Origin: Alteromonas sp. 5E99-2
Lineage (GTDB): Bacteria; Pseudomonadota; Gammaproteobacteria; Enterobacterales; Alteromonadaceae
Direction of reading: 5' to 3'
DNA length: 64,000 nt
Assembly: GCF_017368475.1 (NCBI RefSeq)
Contig: NZ_JAFNJE010000006.1
Span: 1 to 64,000, forward strand
The stretch's first letter is position 1; each line of letters begins with the position of its first letter. The position numbers and the translations under genes are program-made. Under the pieces are notes generated by a model, which did no database searches, had not been told where the DNA came from, and saw only the letters and a list, made by a program, of their open reading frames with translations. Below are positions 54,148 to 62,556 of the stretch, piece after piece.

Positions 54148-56583
54148 TTAAATAGGTGAGCCTGGGGGCATAGGTTGAGGCTGGTAATCCACAGGCCACT
54201 CCCCTGTTTTCCAAAACACGTCAAAGTGGCGCTTTAACACTAATATTTCATGTTTAGGGTAACCACTTTTTCCGCCTTTTTTATCTAACCACGTATCAAG
54301 TTCAGACAGCGACAAAGTCAACATTTGACTTGCTTCTGGAGAAAGCTGCTTATCTTTAATTGCGTTCAGCACACTGTACAACGAAACCCATCTTAAACGA
54401 GCTGACAGCGGATCACTAGAGTAGCTCTTCCAATGTGTATTTAAAATCATCTCTGCCACTTCTTGAACGGTAGGGATATCCCCATCATATCCATGCTGTA
54501 AACTTAAACGGTTAAGTCTTTCTGGGTGTAAAGTAAGGTTCAGCGATGCATACGCAGCAGCCTCTGCAGCTGTTAATGGATCAAATGCTCTACCTGTTCG
54601 AGACGCAAAATCTTCTCTAGACGCTTGGTCACCATAAGCAAAGGGAGGTATAAGATTTACAATAGTATCAGGAATACGTAAAAACTCTGCTGTGGAGGCT
54701 TGTACTAATCGAGACAATGCTTGTGTTTGTATATCAGCAGAAACAAAGCTAATGCCGACAAGCTCCTTTTCTGCTAGCTTTTCCTCATAGCTATAATTAA
54801 CGCCACCTAGCTGTTTAGCTATCGCATCAAGCTGGTAACGATGCAGTAAATAAATAGGGATCAGTTTATGAGTTAATGAGGACGCATTTTCTCCCACTGC
54901 AAGCGTGTTAGTGCCCATTGTACTCAATGCTATTTTTCTTACATTAGCTAAGTGATCGAATTCCTTAATTGGATCGGCGCCGTTATCCCACAAATGACCA
55001 TCTGATGTACTATGGCGCCCTTGGCGGCTGTCAGGATCAGATTTATATGCAATCCCTGAATTTAGAATGGCTTTTAAAGAATGTTCAACGCCTTTGCTTT
55101 CGTCATCATTGGTACCGTGGTCTTGGTAACCATAGGCAATAACCAACTTGTCCCACTCTCCAATGCCATGAGCATAGGCATCATCTAATGATATTTCGCC
55201 ATCACTTATTCCTATCTTAGGATGTGGATAATCCATCACTGATGCTCTACCAAACTCACTAGCGGCAAAGTTATGTGCCAGTCCTAACGTGTGACCAACT
55301 TCATGAGCCGACAATTGCCTAATACGATCCAACGCCATATTTTTTTGCTTTTCTGTATCATAAGGCGGCTTTTTGAACGGACTCGTAAGCCCAAGAGCGA
55401 TAAGGTAATCTTGACGGACCCTAAGTGATCCTAGCGTAACATGGCCTTTAATCAATTCACCTGTACGAGGATCCACAACAGACGTACCGTACGACCAGCC
55501 TCTTGTAGCTCTGTGTACCCATTGAATCACGTTATACCTTACATCCATTGGGTCTGCATCAGCGGGAAGAACTTTTACCTGAAAAGCATTTTTGTAACCC
55601 GCAGCAGAAAACGCTTGATCCCACCACTGTGCTCCTTCTTTTAAGGCAGACAAAACAGGCTCTGGAATACCCGGGTCAAGGTAATAGACTATAGGCTCAA
55701 CTGCTTCACTAACCTCAGCTTGAGGATTTTTCTTTTTAAGGCGATGACGAACAATGACTTGTTGTTCAATATTGTCTGTAATTGGCGCGCTGTAGTCGTA
55801 ATAACTGTGTTCCCAAAACCCTGACATTGGGTTAAATACGCGCGGAACATAATTGTCATCAGGTAAGGCAATAAAAGAATGGTGCAAATGCACAGTAATG
55901 CTAATAGGATCGGGAGTAACTTGACGAACATAGCGACCTGGCGATGTACCTTTGAAGGTAACAACCGCTTCTAGTTCTGTATTGCGCTCAAAGCTTTTTG
56001 TTCGTTTTGAAAATACCGCACTACGGGTTTTATCAACGCTAAAACTTCCTTGCTCAGTGTTTTTCAATCGTGTTTGAATACCGTGAACATCAGATAATAA
56101 GTAATCGGTATAATCAATTAAAATAAAGTCGGAATCTTCTGATTTTATTTCAAATCCAGCAATAACTGAGTCAGCAAACGCTTCATCAACACTTTGTTTT
56201 TCCGCTTCATTTTTTGCACTAGCGCGGTAGCCCGTATTTTTTTGGGTAAGTAGTACTTTATTGCCATAACGAACAAACTCTACCAGCCTTGTGTCGCCAA
56301 GCTGGCCTCGATCTAAGCCAATGTCATTTGAACCAACACCTCTGGGTAAACTTGTTTGAAAGATATACTCTGCGCCTGTTTTTGGGATACTAAGCAAGAC
56401 CTTTCCCGTTTTGTCAGAGTAATGTAAGTCTAATAATCCCGACTGAGTTTCCATCTCCTCTACCATAGATAAACGATTTTCGTCTTGTGACGCACTCAGT
56501 TCTGATACGCTCAGAAAAAGGCTTATTAGCAAAAAATATTGCATTAAAGGCCTTTTTATCTTTCCTGGTTTTATACCAACCAT
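54148..56583 (-). CDS. Large exported zinc metalloprotease (DUF5117/DUF4953 type)
   Basis: The 811-residue protein has a signal peptide (about 12-32) and an N-terminal beta-rich region (about 45-270) of the DUF5117/DUF5118 kind. The catalytic domain has a metzincin-like site HEVGHTLGLAHN (H427, E428, H431, H437) with a Met-turn-like SVMDYP (M450). The C-terminal part (about 560-800) is helical. Relatives are periplasmic or surface proteases of unknown target in Bacteroidetes and marine proteobacteria. The ATG at 56583 has AGGAAA at good spacing. It converges on the M14-type gene with a 14-bp gap. Confidence 0.88.
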   Translation of the reverse strand: MVGIKPGKIKRPLMQYFLLISLFLSVSELSASQDENRLSMVEEMETQSGLLDLHYSDKTGKVLLSIPKTGAEYIFQTSLPRGVGSNDIGLDRGQLGDTRLVEFVRYGNKVLLTQKNTGYRASAKNEAEKQSVDEAFADSVIAGFEIKSEDSDFILIDYTDYLLSDVHGIQTRLKNTEQGSFSVDKTRSAVFSKRTKSFERNTELEAVVTFKGTSPGRYVRQVTPDPISITVHLHHSFIALPDDNYVPRVFNPMSGFWEHSYYDYSAPITDNIEQQVIVRHRLKKKNPQAEVSEAVEPIVYYLDPGIPEPVLSALKEGAQWWDQAFSAAGYKNAFQVKVLPADADPMDVRYNVIQWVHRATRGWSYGTSVVDPRTGELIKGHVTLGSLRVRQDYLIALGLTSPFKKPPYDTEKQKNMALDRIRQLSAHEVGHTLGLAHNFAASEFGRASVMDYPHPKIGISDGEISLDDAYAHGIGEWDKLVIAYGYQDHGTNDDESKGVEHSLKAILNSGIAYKSDPDSRQGRHSTSDGHLWDNGADPIKEFDHLANVRKIALSTMGTNTLAVGENASSLTHKLIPIYLLHRYQLDAIAKQLGGVNYSYEEKLAEKELVGISFVSADIQTQALSRLVQASTAEFLRIPDTIVNLIPPFAYGDQASREDFASRTGRAFDPLTAAEAAAYASLNLTLHPERLNRLSLQHGYDGDIPTVQEVAEMILNTHWKSYSSDPLSARLRWVSLYSVLNAIKDKQLSPEASQMLTLSLSELDTWLDKKGGKSGYPKHEILVLKRHFDVFWKTGEWPVDYQPQPMPPGSPI

Positions 56584-57251
56584 AATTGTATTTCCTGTTA
56601 TTTATTATTATCTGCTTGTTTTTTCAGTACCCAACAACACTCAACGTACTCGCATAGAGTTTATCTAAGTTAATAGGCTTTAGACGCAGTAATACCAAAA
56701 TGAAATGTAGCCCCTGAAATTCTCGTACCAAAACATGCTGTAACCATAGCAATAATATTTACATTATAATTAATGCTTACATAAATATTCGAAGGCGCCT
56801 CAGCATAGCGAGAAAAACATCATTGCTCAATCCAGAGCTTAAACCTATTCTCCTTTCGAGCCCATGTTTATAAGGGACTGAGGTAATATTCCCACTTTAT
56901 CGCAAAAAACAACGCATTCAACGAATTAGTACACAGTGGAAATTCAAAAATCACCTCGCACACAGCTCGTAGTATATGGATGTGCGTTATAGAGACTTTC
57001 TAGTATAATTAATGAACGAAGGTAAAAATCACAAAATAAATTGTGGTAACCATAAAGAAAAAAAGTACATTTTGTTAACTCGCCATCAAAGACTTACTCA
57101 AGTACAAGTTTGCTATACTAACTAATAGTAATAAGTAAGCTTTAAGAAAAACGACATTATTTGGTATTAACATTTTTTAATTAAATGCCGATAACGACAC
57201 CTAGCTCGTCTCATCATAAACGAATAAAATGTTTCTAATGCGATTATTAAA
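56584..57251. other. 668-bp intergenic region
   Basis: No coding frame or RNA gene is recognised between the divergent metalloprotease and GGDEF-EAL genes. TATAAT (57003-57008) and TATACT (57113-57118) could be -10 boxes toward the latter, without good -35 partners. I saw no c-di-GMP riboswitch pattern. Confidence 0.5.
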
Positions 57252-59522
57252 GTGACAGAAAAAAATAGAAAAAACAATAATTTATATCATTCTGTATTTA
57301 AAACCCTAAGTTTATTAGTGTTTTGGATAATTGCCGTTGGCATATTAAATAATATTTTAGCGAAAGAACTCGCAAGCTACCCTCAAATTATAAACATTGC
57401 AGGTAAACAACGAATGTTAAGTCAAAAAGCGGCTTACATTGCAGTGTTTAAACTGAATGAAGAGATGCAAAAAAAAGAATTTAACGCTGTTAAACAAGAG
57501 TTAATCGACAACCACCATTTTCTTACTCGAAACTTAAAAACCAATGAACTATTTTTGTTTTATTCGAAGCAGGAAATTGGTGATAAGTTAATAAACTATT
57601 TAGATTTACTCGAGAACTACAGCCCTATTTTAAATAGTCTTAGCGATAACCACAGCGTTGTAGATAAAGAACTAGAATACATATATAACCAATCACAAGA
57701 CTTACTACAAATACTCGATCAAGCGGTCTCGACATTTGAAAATGCAAGTATACTTTCCGCCAAAAGAATATTTGCGTATCGAATCATTTTAGCCTTGTTA
57801 ACTGTAGGAATAATGTTCTTACTTTACTATGTGATTTTAGCAAAGGCATTACGCAGTAATACACACGACGTTTTGTTAAAAGATAAAACCATTTTGCGCT
57901 TTAAAAAACTGTTTGACTACAGCCACGAAGGCTTAGTTATTTTAGATGATAACTGGAATGTTCAACACGCAAATCAATCAGCAAAAACCATATTAATGGA
58001 ACATAATCCAGAATTTACTATTGACAACTTTTTGCAAAATACACTCAGCGAAGAGTTAAAAATCGGCATTCTTGAAAAAGTAAAAAAGGAAGGTAAATGG
58101 GAAGGTCAGTTCACTTCGCCCATCCAACAGAATAACGTATTTTTCCTTAGTATTTTTCAAATAAAAGGCGAGCAACAGCAAGAAGATTTGTATGGCGCGA
58201 CGGTACGAGACATTTCCGAGTTAAAACAAAAAGAGAATGACTTGCACAACCTAGCTTTATTTGACGGCCTAACAGGGTTAGCTAATAGGCCGAATATCAT
58301 TGAAAAAATCCGACTTGCTTGCGTATCACCAGATGAAGACCAATTTGCAGTTTTGTTTTTAGACTTAGATGGCTTTAAGCAAATCAACGATGGCTATGGG
58401 CACGAAATAGGCGACCGTTTACTTGCAGAAGTCGCTAGTAGACTCAACCAAGTGGTTAAAAAAAGCGATCTTGTTGCACGCTTAGGCGGCGACGAATTCG
58501 TTATAATGGCAAAAAACATAAACGATAAGAACTGCCTTATATCAATGTCTCAGCGCATATTAAAAGCATTTGAAAGTCCGTTATCATGTGTTGATTATAA
58601 ACTGCAAACAACTTTGAGTATTGGTATTAGCCTATACCCTGAAGATGCTGAAAATCCGATTGATTTGCTAAAAAAAGCTGACTTAGCGATGTACTCATCT
58701 AAACAAAAAGGTAAAAACCAATTTTACTTTTTCAATTCAGCTATGGAGCTTTATCTTCAAGAACGGTTCTCGTTTGAGGAAGACTTAAAATACGGCCTTT
58801 TAAACAACGAGTTTTATCAAGTTTTTCAACCAATAATAGATACCAGCTCACAGAAGGTAATTGGGTGTGAGGCACTACTGCGCTGGAACAGTTCGCGCAG
58901 AAGCATGGTTTCGCCTGCCAGTTTCATTCCTATGTGCGAGTCGCTAAATTTAGTGCATCTTGTAGACGAGTTTGTATTTGATAAGAGCATAGAAGTATTG
59001 AATGTGTTGCCTCCGCATCTTTATTACGCCATCAACTTACCTGCAACTCATCTATATAATACGATAATGCTAGAAAACTTCTTAAAGCAATTATCATCCG
59101 TAAAAAATAAGAAAAGAATTATATTTGAAATTACCGAAACAAGCCTAATTAAAGACATAACGCGGTCTATTAAAATTGTTAAATTAATTAGAAATTGTGG
59201 ATTTTCTGTAGCAATTGATGATTTTGGAACCGGTTATACTTCATTACACAATATTAAAATGCTTGATTTTGATATTATCAAATTAGATAGAACGTTTATT
59301 AGAGATTTAACTACTGATTCCCGTTCCAAAAGTATTGTTCAAGCCATGGTCAAATTAGCTCACGACATGAACATGAAAATCGTTGCTGAGGGTGTAGAAG
59401 ATAAAGTGACTGATGAATATCTTCAAAGTATTTCATGCGACTGTAGCCAAGGCTTTTACCACTCTAAACCTTTATCTTTGTCAGATTTACAATATTTTAT
59501 AAATCACGAAATCAATCTATAA
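57252..59522 (+). CDS. Membrane sensor with PAS, GGDEF and EAL domains
   Basis: A 756-residue protein for c-di-GMP turnover. TM1 (about 17-34) and TM2 (about 176-198) bracket a periplasmic PilJ/NarX-type helical sensor with IINIAGKQRMLSQKAA. A PAS domain follows (about 215-325), then GGDEF (412-416, intact) and EAL (540-542) with ITETSLI, IDDFGTGYTSL, KLDRTFI and AEGVED motifs, so both cyclase and phosphodiesterase sites look complete. The product-inhibition RxxD site before GGDEF reads KKSD. The start is GTG. The sensor motif resembles nitrate/nitrite or pili-linked receptors, but its ligand is unknown. Confidence 0.93.
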   Translation: MTEKNRKNNNLYHSVFKTLSLLVFWIIAVGILNNILAKELASYPQIINIAGKQRMLSQKAAYIAVFKLNEEMQKKEFNAVKQELIDNHHFLTRNLKTNELFLFYSKQEIGDKLINYLDLLENYSPILNSLSDNHSVVDKELEYIYNQSQDLLQILDQAVSTFENASILSAKRIFAYRIILALLTVGIMFLLYYVILAKALRSNTHDVLLKDKTILRFKKLFDYSHEGLVILDDNWNVQHANQSAKTILMEHNPEFTIDNFLQNTLSEELKIGILEKVKKEGKWEGQFTSPIQQNNVFFLSIFQIKGEQQQEDLYGATVRDISELKQKENDLHNLALFDGLTGLANRPNIIEKIRLACVSPDEDQFAVLFLDLDGFKQINDGYGHEIGDRLLAEVASRLNQVVKKSDLVARLGGDEFVIMAKNINDKNCLISMSQRILKAFESPLSCVDYKLQTTLSIGISLYPEDAENPIDLLKKADLAMYSSKQKGKNQFYFFNSAMELYLQERFSFEEDLKYGLLNNEFYQVFQPIIDTSSQKVIGCEALLRWNSSRRSMVSPASFIPMCESLNLVHLVDEFVFDKSIEVLNVLPPHLYYAINLPATHLYNTIMLENFLKQLSSVKNKKRIIFEITETSLIKDITRSIKIVKLIRNCGFSVAIDDFGTGYTSLHNIKMLDFDIIKLDRTFIRDLTTDSRSKSIVQAMVKLAHDMNMKIVAEGVEDKVTDEYLQSISCDCSQGFYHSKPLSLSDLQYFINHEINL

Positions 59523-59891
59523 ACATTTAAAACCACCAATACCTTCATTGTCAGTTTATTTAACACTTGACGAAAAAGTAATGTTTCATTCCTAGCGTGT
59601 GCTTGCAGTGCTTTGTAAAGCTCTAATCTAGGTTGGCACTCTAACTCCTTATTTCTTTTGTGCCGCTTGGCGTCTCGCTGCTAAATATTAAATTTCTTAT
59701 GCTTATATGAATACCGTTTATTTGTCTTTTTACATGCATTGTAAAGTGTCAGTTTTTTTTACAAAAAAACAAACTGGTCAAAAAAGATACACATAACTAA
59801 TTGTAAAATTTATCATTTTTATTTTGGCCTAAGTTATGCTTGAGAAATATTGATATTTTTACAAAAAAAATTCTATTTAAGGATAACTAAC
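59523..59891. other. Intergenic region upstream of the PEP-CTERM gene
   Basis: A 369-bp noncoding stretch. It holds an A/T inverted repeat (CAGTTT...AAACTG, 59749-59777) and a sigma-54-like element (59825-59840). The half toward the GGDEF-EAL gene shows no terminator that I can support. Confidence 0.5.
59825..59840 (+). promoter_or_regulatory. Possible sigma-54 promoter of the PEP-CTERM gene
   Basis: TGGC-(10 bp from GG)-TGCT has the invariant GG (59826-59827) and GC (59838-59839) at the exact RpoN spacing, but the AC after TGGC and one T before GC are missing. The start would be near 59852, 40 nt before the ATG. PEP-CTERM genes are known in some bacteria to be under RpoN and PrsK/PrsR control. 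Confidence 0.35.
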
Positions 59892-60698
59892 ATGAGCAAA
59901 AATAATAAACTTGCACTGGCCGCAGTATTAAGTGCCTTTGCTTTTGTAGGGTCTGTATCAGCGGCATCTATATCGTTCGGCGGAGTGGATGCTTCAGATT
60001 CATCAGGGTTAACAAGTCAGTTTATTGACCCTAGTGACGCACAAGGAACAAATGGTTTTTTCATTGAAACCTTTGACGGCCCCTTTGGTGATGTGTCGTT
60101 TAATGACCCGTCAGATGACCCAGATTTTGGCTTTGACAACGAGTGTTCCATTAATTCTATCGTCGGTGCCAGTCCTGTTGGATTAACAGCTGATTCTGAC
60201 AACTTTGGAGTTAGAGCTGGATCTATTTCAGGTGTTGCTGCTGCCCCTGCTGAAGATGAAACCTGTTTTGGTTATGTATCTAACGGCGGCGTAGGTTCGG
60301 CTTCAATTGAGTTTGATTACTCAAACTTACTTGCTGCTAACAACGATACGGGTATCACCTATTTAGGATTTTATTGGGGATCTGTAGACACATTTAATAA
60401 CTTTGAATTCTTTTCTGGTGGTGTACTCGTAGATAGCATTTCTGGTCCTGAATTACTTGCCGCATTAGATGGAACCTCTGGCGACCAGCTAGATCCTGGC
60501 TCAAATGCATACGTGAATATCAACTTTTCATTTGCTGAAGCATTCGATACCTTGGTCTTGACTACCACTGGAGTTGCAACTGAATTTGACAATATTGTTA
60601 TCGGATTGAGTCTACGCCCAGTATCAGCACCAGCGACTATAGCGTTACTTGCGTGCAGCATGCTACTACTTAGTCTTCGTTCTCGATTCCGTAAATAG
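59892..60698 (+). CDS. PEP-CTERM sorting-domain protein
   Basis: The 268-residue secreted protein starts at the ATG at 59892 behind AAGGAT. A signal peptide (about 1-24, ending SVSA) is followed by a Ser/Gly/Asp/Phe-rich beta-type region of about 215 residues. The tail (244-268) has the exosortase signal: VSAPAT in place of the usual VPEPS, a hydrophobic segment and a basic end RSRFRK. Such proteins are sorted by an EpsH-type exosortase and tied to exopolysaccharide or surface matrix. Two pairs of Cys suggest disulfides. No exosortase is in the window. The frame extends upstream to 59850 without support. Confidence 0.85.
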   Translation: MSKNNKLALAAVLSAFAFVGSVSAASISFGGVDASDSSGLTSQFIDPSDAQGTNGFFIETFDGPFGDVSFNDPSDDPDFGFDNECSINSIVGASPVGLTADSDNFGVRAGSISGVAAAPAEDETCFGYVSNGGVGSASIEFDYSNLLAANNDTGITYLGFYWGSVDTFNNFEFFSGGVLVDSISGPELLAALDGTSGDQLDPGSNAYVNINFSFAEAFDTLVLTTTGVATEFDNIVIGLSLRPVSAPATIALLACSMLLLSLRSRFRK

Positions 60699-60723
60699 GA
60701 TCACGTTTCGTATAAACAATTTA

Positions 60724-60756
60724 AAATCCCACAATTTAATTGTGGGATTTTTTATT
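60724..60756. terminator. Bidirectional terminator between the PEP-CTERM gene and recD
   Basis: AAAATCCCACAA-TTTAA-TTGTGGGATTTT with a run of T on the + strand. The recD stop codon (60736-60738) lies inside the hairpin, so one structure ends both convergent genes. Confidence 0.88.
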
Positions 60757-62556
60757 TAAGCCTTCCGCAAGTCCAGACATGCGCACATGAGTTTGACTTA
60801 AACTGTTTGTGAATGCCCTTTCTGACGAAATAATACCAAGCTTACTTTTTGCTCTTGTTATCGCAGTGTAGATAAGTGCTTTAGAAACAATTTTGCTACT
60901 TTGTTCACTGACTTGAGTATCATCAGGAATAATTAACCTAGGTGAATCAAACTCCGAGCCTTGGGATTTATGAATGGTCATTACAAAAGCCGATTCCACA
61001 TTGGGTAAGCGCGACAACGCAATTTGCTTATACTGACCTTCTCCGGCTTCAAAAAACGCACTTAAGACATTACGACTGTTAGTCCATACCAAACCAAGAT
61101 CACCATTAAACAAACCACTACCCGCATGATTTTCCGTTACCATAATGACACGGCCTTTATAATGAAAAAGCATAGCATTGCTGCTTTTATCAGAATTCGA
61201 CAACAGGGTTCTATTGTGTGAAAACACCCATTGCTCAATACATTGATTCAAGCTCTCTACGCCCCAATCGCCTTTGCGAAAAGGCGTTAACCAACGGTTT
61301 TTCTTTATTACAGAAAAAGCTTCGTTCAACGAGTTCGCACGTGTAATCGATTCAAAATCATCAATTGCCAATGGCTTTATTACGTCAGTAGTCGGTTTTG
61401 CTTTGCTCCATTCTAGGCAGGGTGCGGCTGATAAAATCGATACTGCTTTGGCTTTATTACCCTGTAAACATGCAGTGGAAAAATCTTTAAGTTCACCAGA
61501 AAAACGACGAGCGGTTGCTAGGGTAACCAAGGCTTCCGTACTCGATAATCCAATTACAACATCACTTAATATATTTCCAGCTTCCACTGACGGTAATTGT
61601 TCTGCATCGCCCATTAATATTAATCGTGTGTTGCTTGATACCGCTCTCAGTAAGCGCGCGAGCAACGCGGAATCAATCATAGACGCTTCATCTACCAACA
61701 ATACATCGCAATGTAATGGGTTATCTTTGTTATAACGAGCTTGCACACTGGCTTTCTTCAACCCCAATAAACGGTGCAATGTCATCGCATCTGGAACTAC
61801 AAGACCATCCATAGGTAAAACTTTCGATGCCGCTAAAAACGACTCTGTTAATCTTTGCGCAGCTTTCCCCGTAGGTGCAGCTAATTTCACAGACAACGGA
61901 GTATCGCCGCCATATAACAAGCCCAGTAAACACAACACACGGGCAGCGGTATAGGTTTTTCCCGTACCTGGTCCACCATTAATAACAAGGGTGGAATGCA
62001 TAGCGCCTTTTAATGCGGCTTCTTGCTGTTTATCTGTTAAATTAAAACTAAATTCAGCGTCATTAAACAACTGAGGCCAGGCTTGCTGACAAGCAACTTG
62101 CTGCTCATTAGATAAAATAGCGCTATCTCGCTGCAACCTCTGTGCTAACCCTTCAATAATGTCTTGTTCAAAATGCCAATACCGCTGAAAATAAAAGCGT
62201 TGCTCTTGATAAACAAAACATTTATCGGGCATAAAGGCTAAACATGCCTTTAGCATTGCGTCTAAATAATGTATATCCGGTAATGTAATGCCTTTTAGCT
62301 CTTGGTCGCTGCCACCAGCGTCATCAAACCAAGTACTCATGGCTATTGAAGGAATGTGTAAACAGGTATGGCCGTCACGTAATGCCGCACTTGCCACGGC
62401 CACTAGGTTAAAAAAATCGTCTTTGTAGTTAACGGCATCGGTTTCTTTCAACTTATTGGCAAAATTCGCTGCCAATAGTCCATCAATCGCCAATAACGAC
62501 GGGGTCTTTTTATGCTTTTCCTGATAAAGCTGATGAGACGCATCTAACCAATTCAT
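60736..62556 (-). CDS. recD: Exodeoxyribonuclease V alpha subunit
   Basis: RecD is the fast 5'-3' helicase of RecBCD, which processes double-strand breaks. The 606 residues (E. coli 608) have Walker A GGPGTGKT (194-201), Walker B LLVDEASMID, LMGDAEQLPSVEAG and the C-terminal helicase motifs TIHKSQGSEFD and YTAITRAK. The ATG overlaps the recB stop by 1 bp (TAATG), the usual coupling. recC is not in view. Confidence 0.97.
   Translation of the reverse strand: MNWLDASHQLYQEKHKKTPSLLAIDGLLAANFANKLKETDAVNYKDDFFNLVAVASAALRDGHTCLHIPSIAMSTWFDDAGGSDQELKGITLPDIHYLDAMLKACLAFMPDKCFVYQEQRFYFQRYWHFEQDIIEGLAQRLQRDSAILSNEQQVACQQAWPQLFNDAEFSFNLTDKQQEAALKGAMHSTLVINGGPGTGKTYTAARVLCLLGLLYGGDTPLSVKLAAPTGKAAQRLTESFLAASKVLPMDGLVVPDAMTLHRLLGLKKASVQARYNKDNPLHCDVLLVDEASMIDSALLARLLRAVSSNTRLILMGDAEQLPSVEAGNILSDVVIGLSSTEALVTLATARRFSGELKDFSTACLQGNKAKAVSILSAAPCLEWSKAKPTTDVIKPLAIDDFESITRANSLNEAFSVIKKNRWLTPFRKGDWGVESLNQCIEQWVFSHNRTLLSNSDKSSNAMLFHYKGRVIMVTENHAGSGLFNGDLGLVWTNSRNVLSAFFEAGEGQYKQIALSRLPNVESAFVMTIHKSQGSEFDSPRLIIPDDTQVSEQSSKIVSKALIYTAITRAKSKLGIISSERAFTNSLSQTHVRMSGLAEGLNKKSHN

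Noticed and set aside
56584-57251. c-di-GMP riboswitch ahead of the GGDEF-EAL gene
   Set aside because: No GEMM-type conserved segments or paired architecture could be seen in the leader.
59632-59646. Another sigma-54-like element (TTGGCAC...CTCC)
   Set aside because: The -12 element reads CC instead of GC, so the invariant part is lost; it also lies about 250 bp from the gene.
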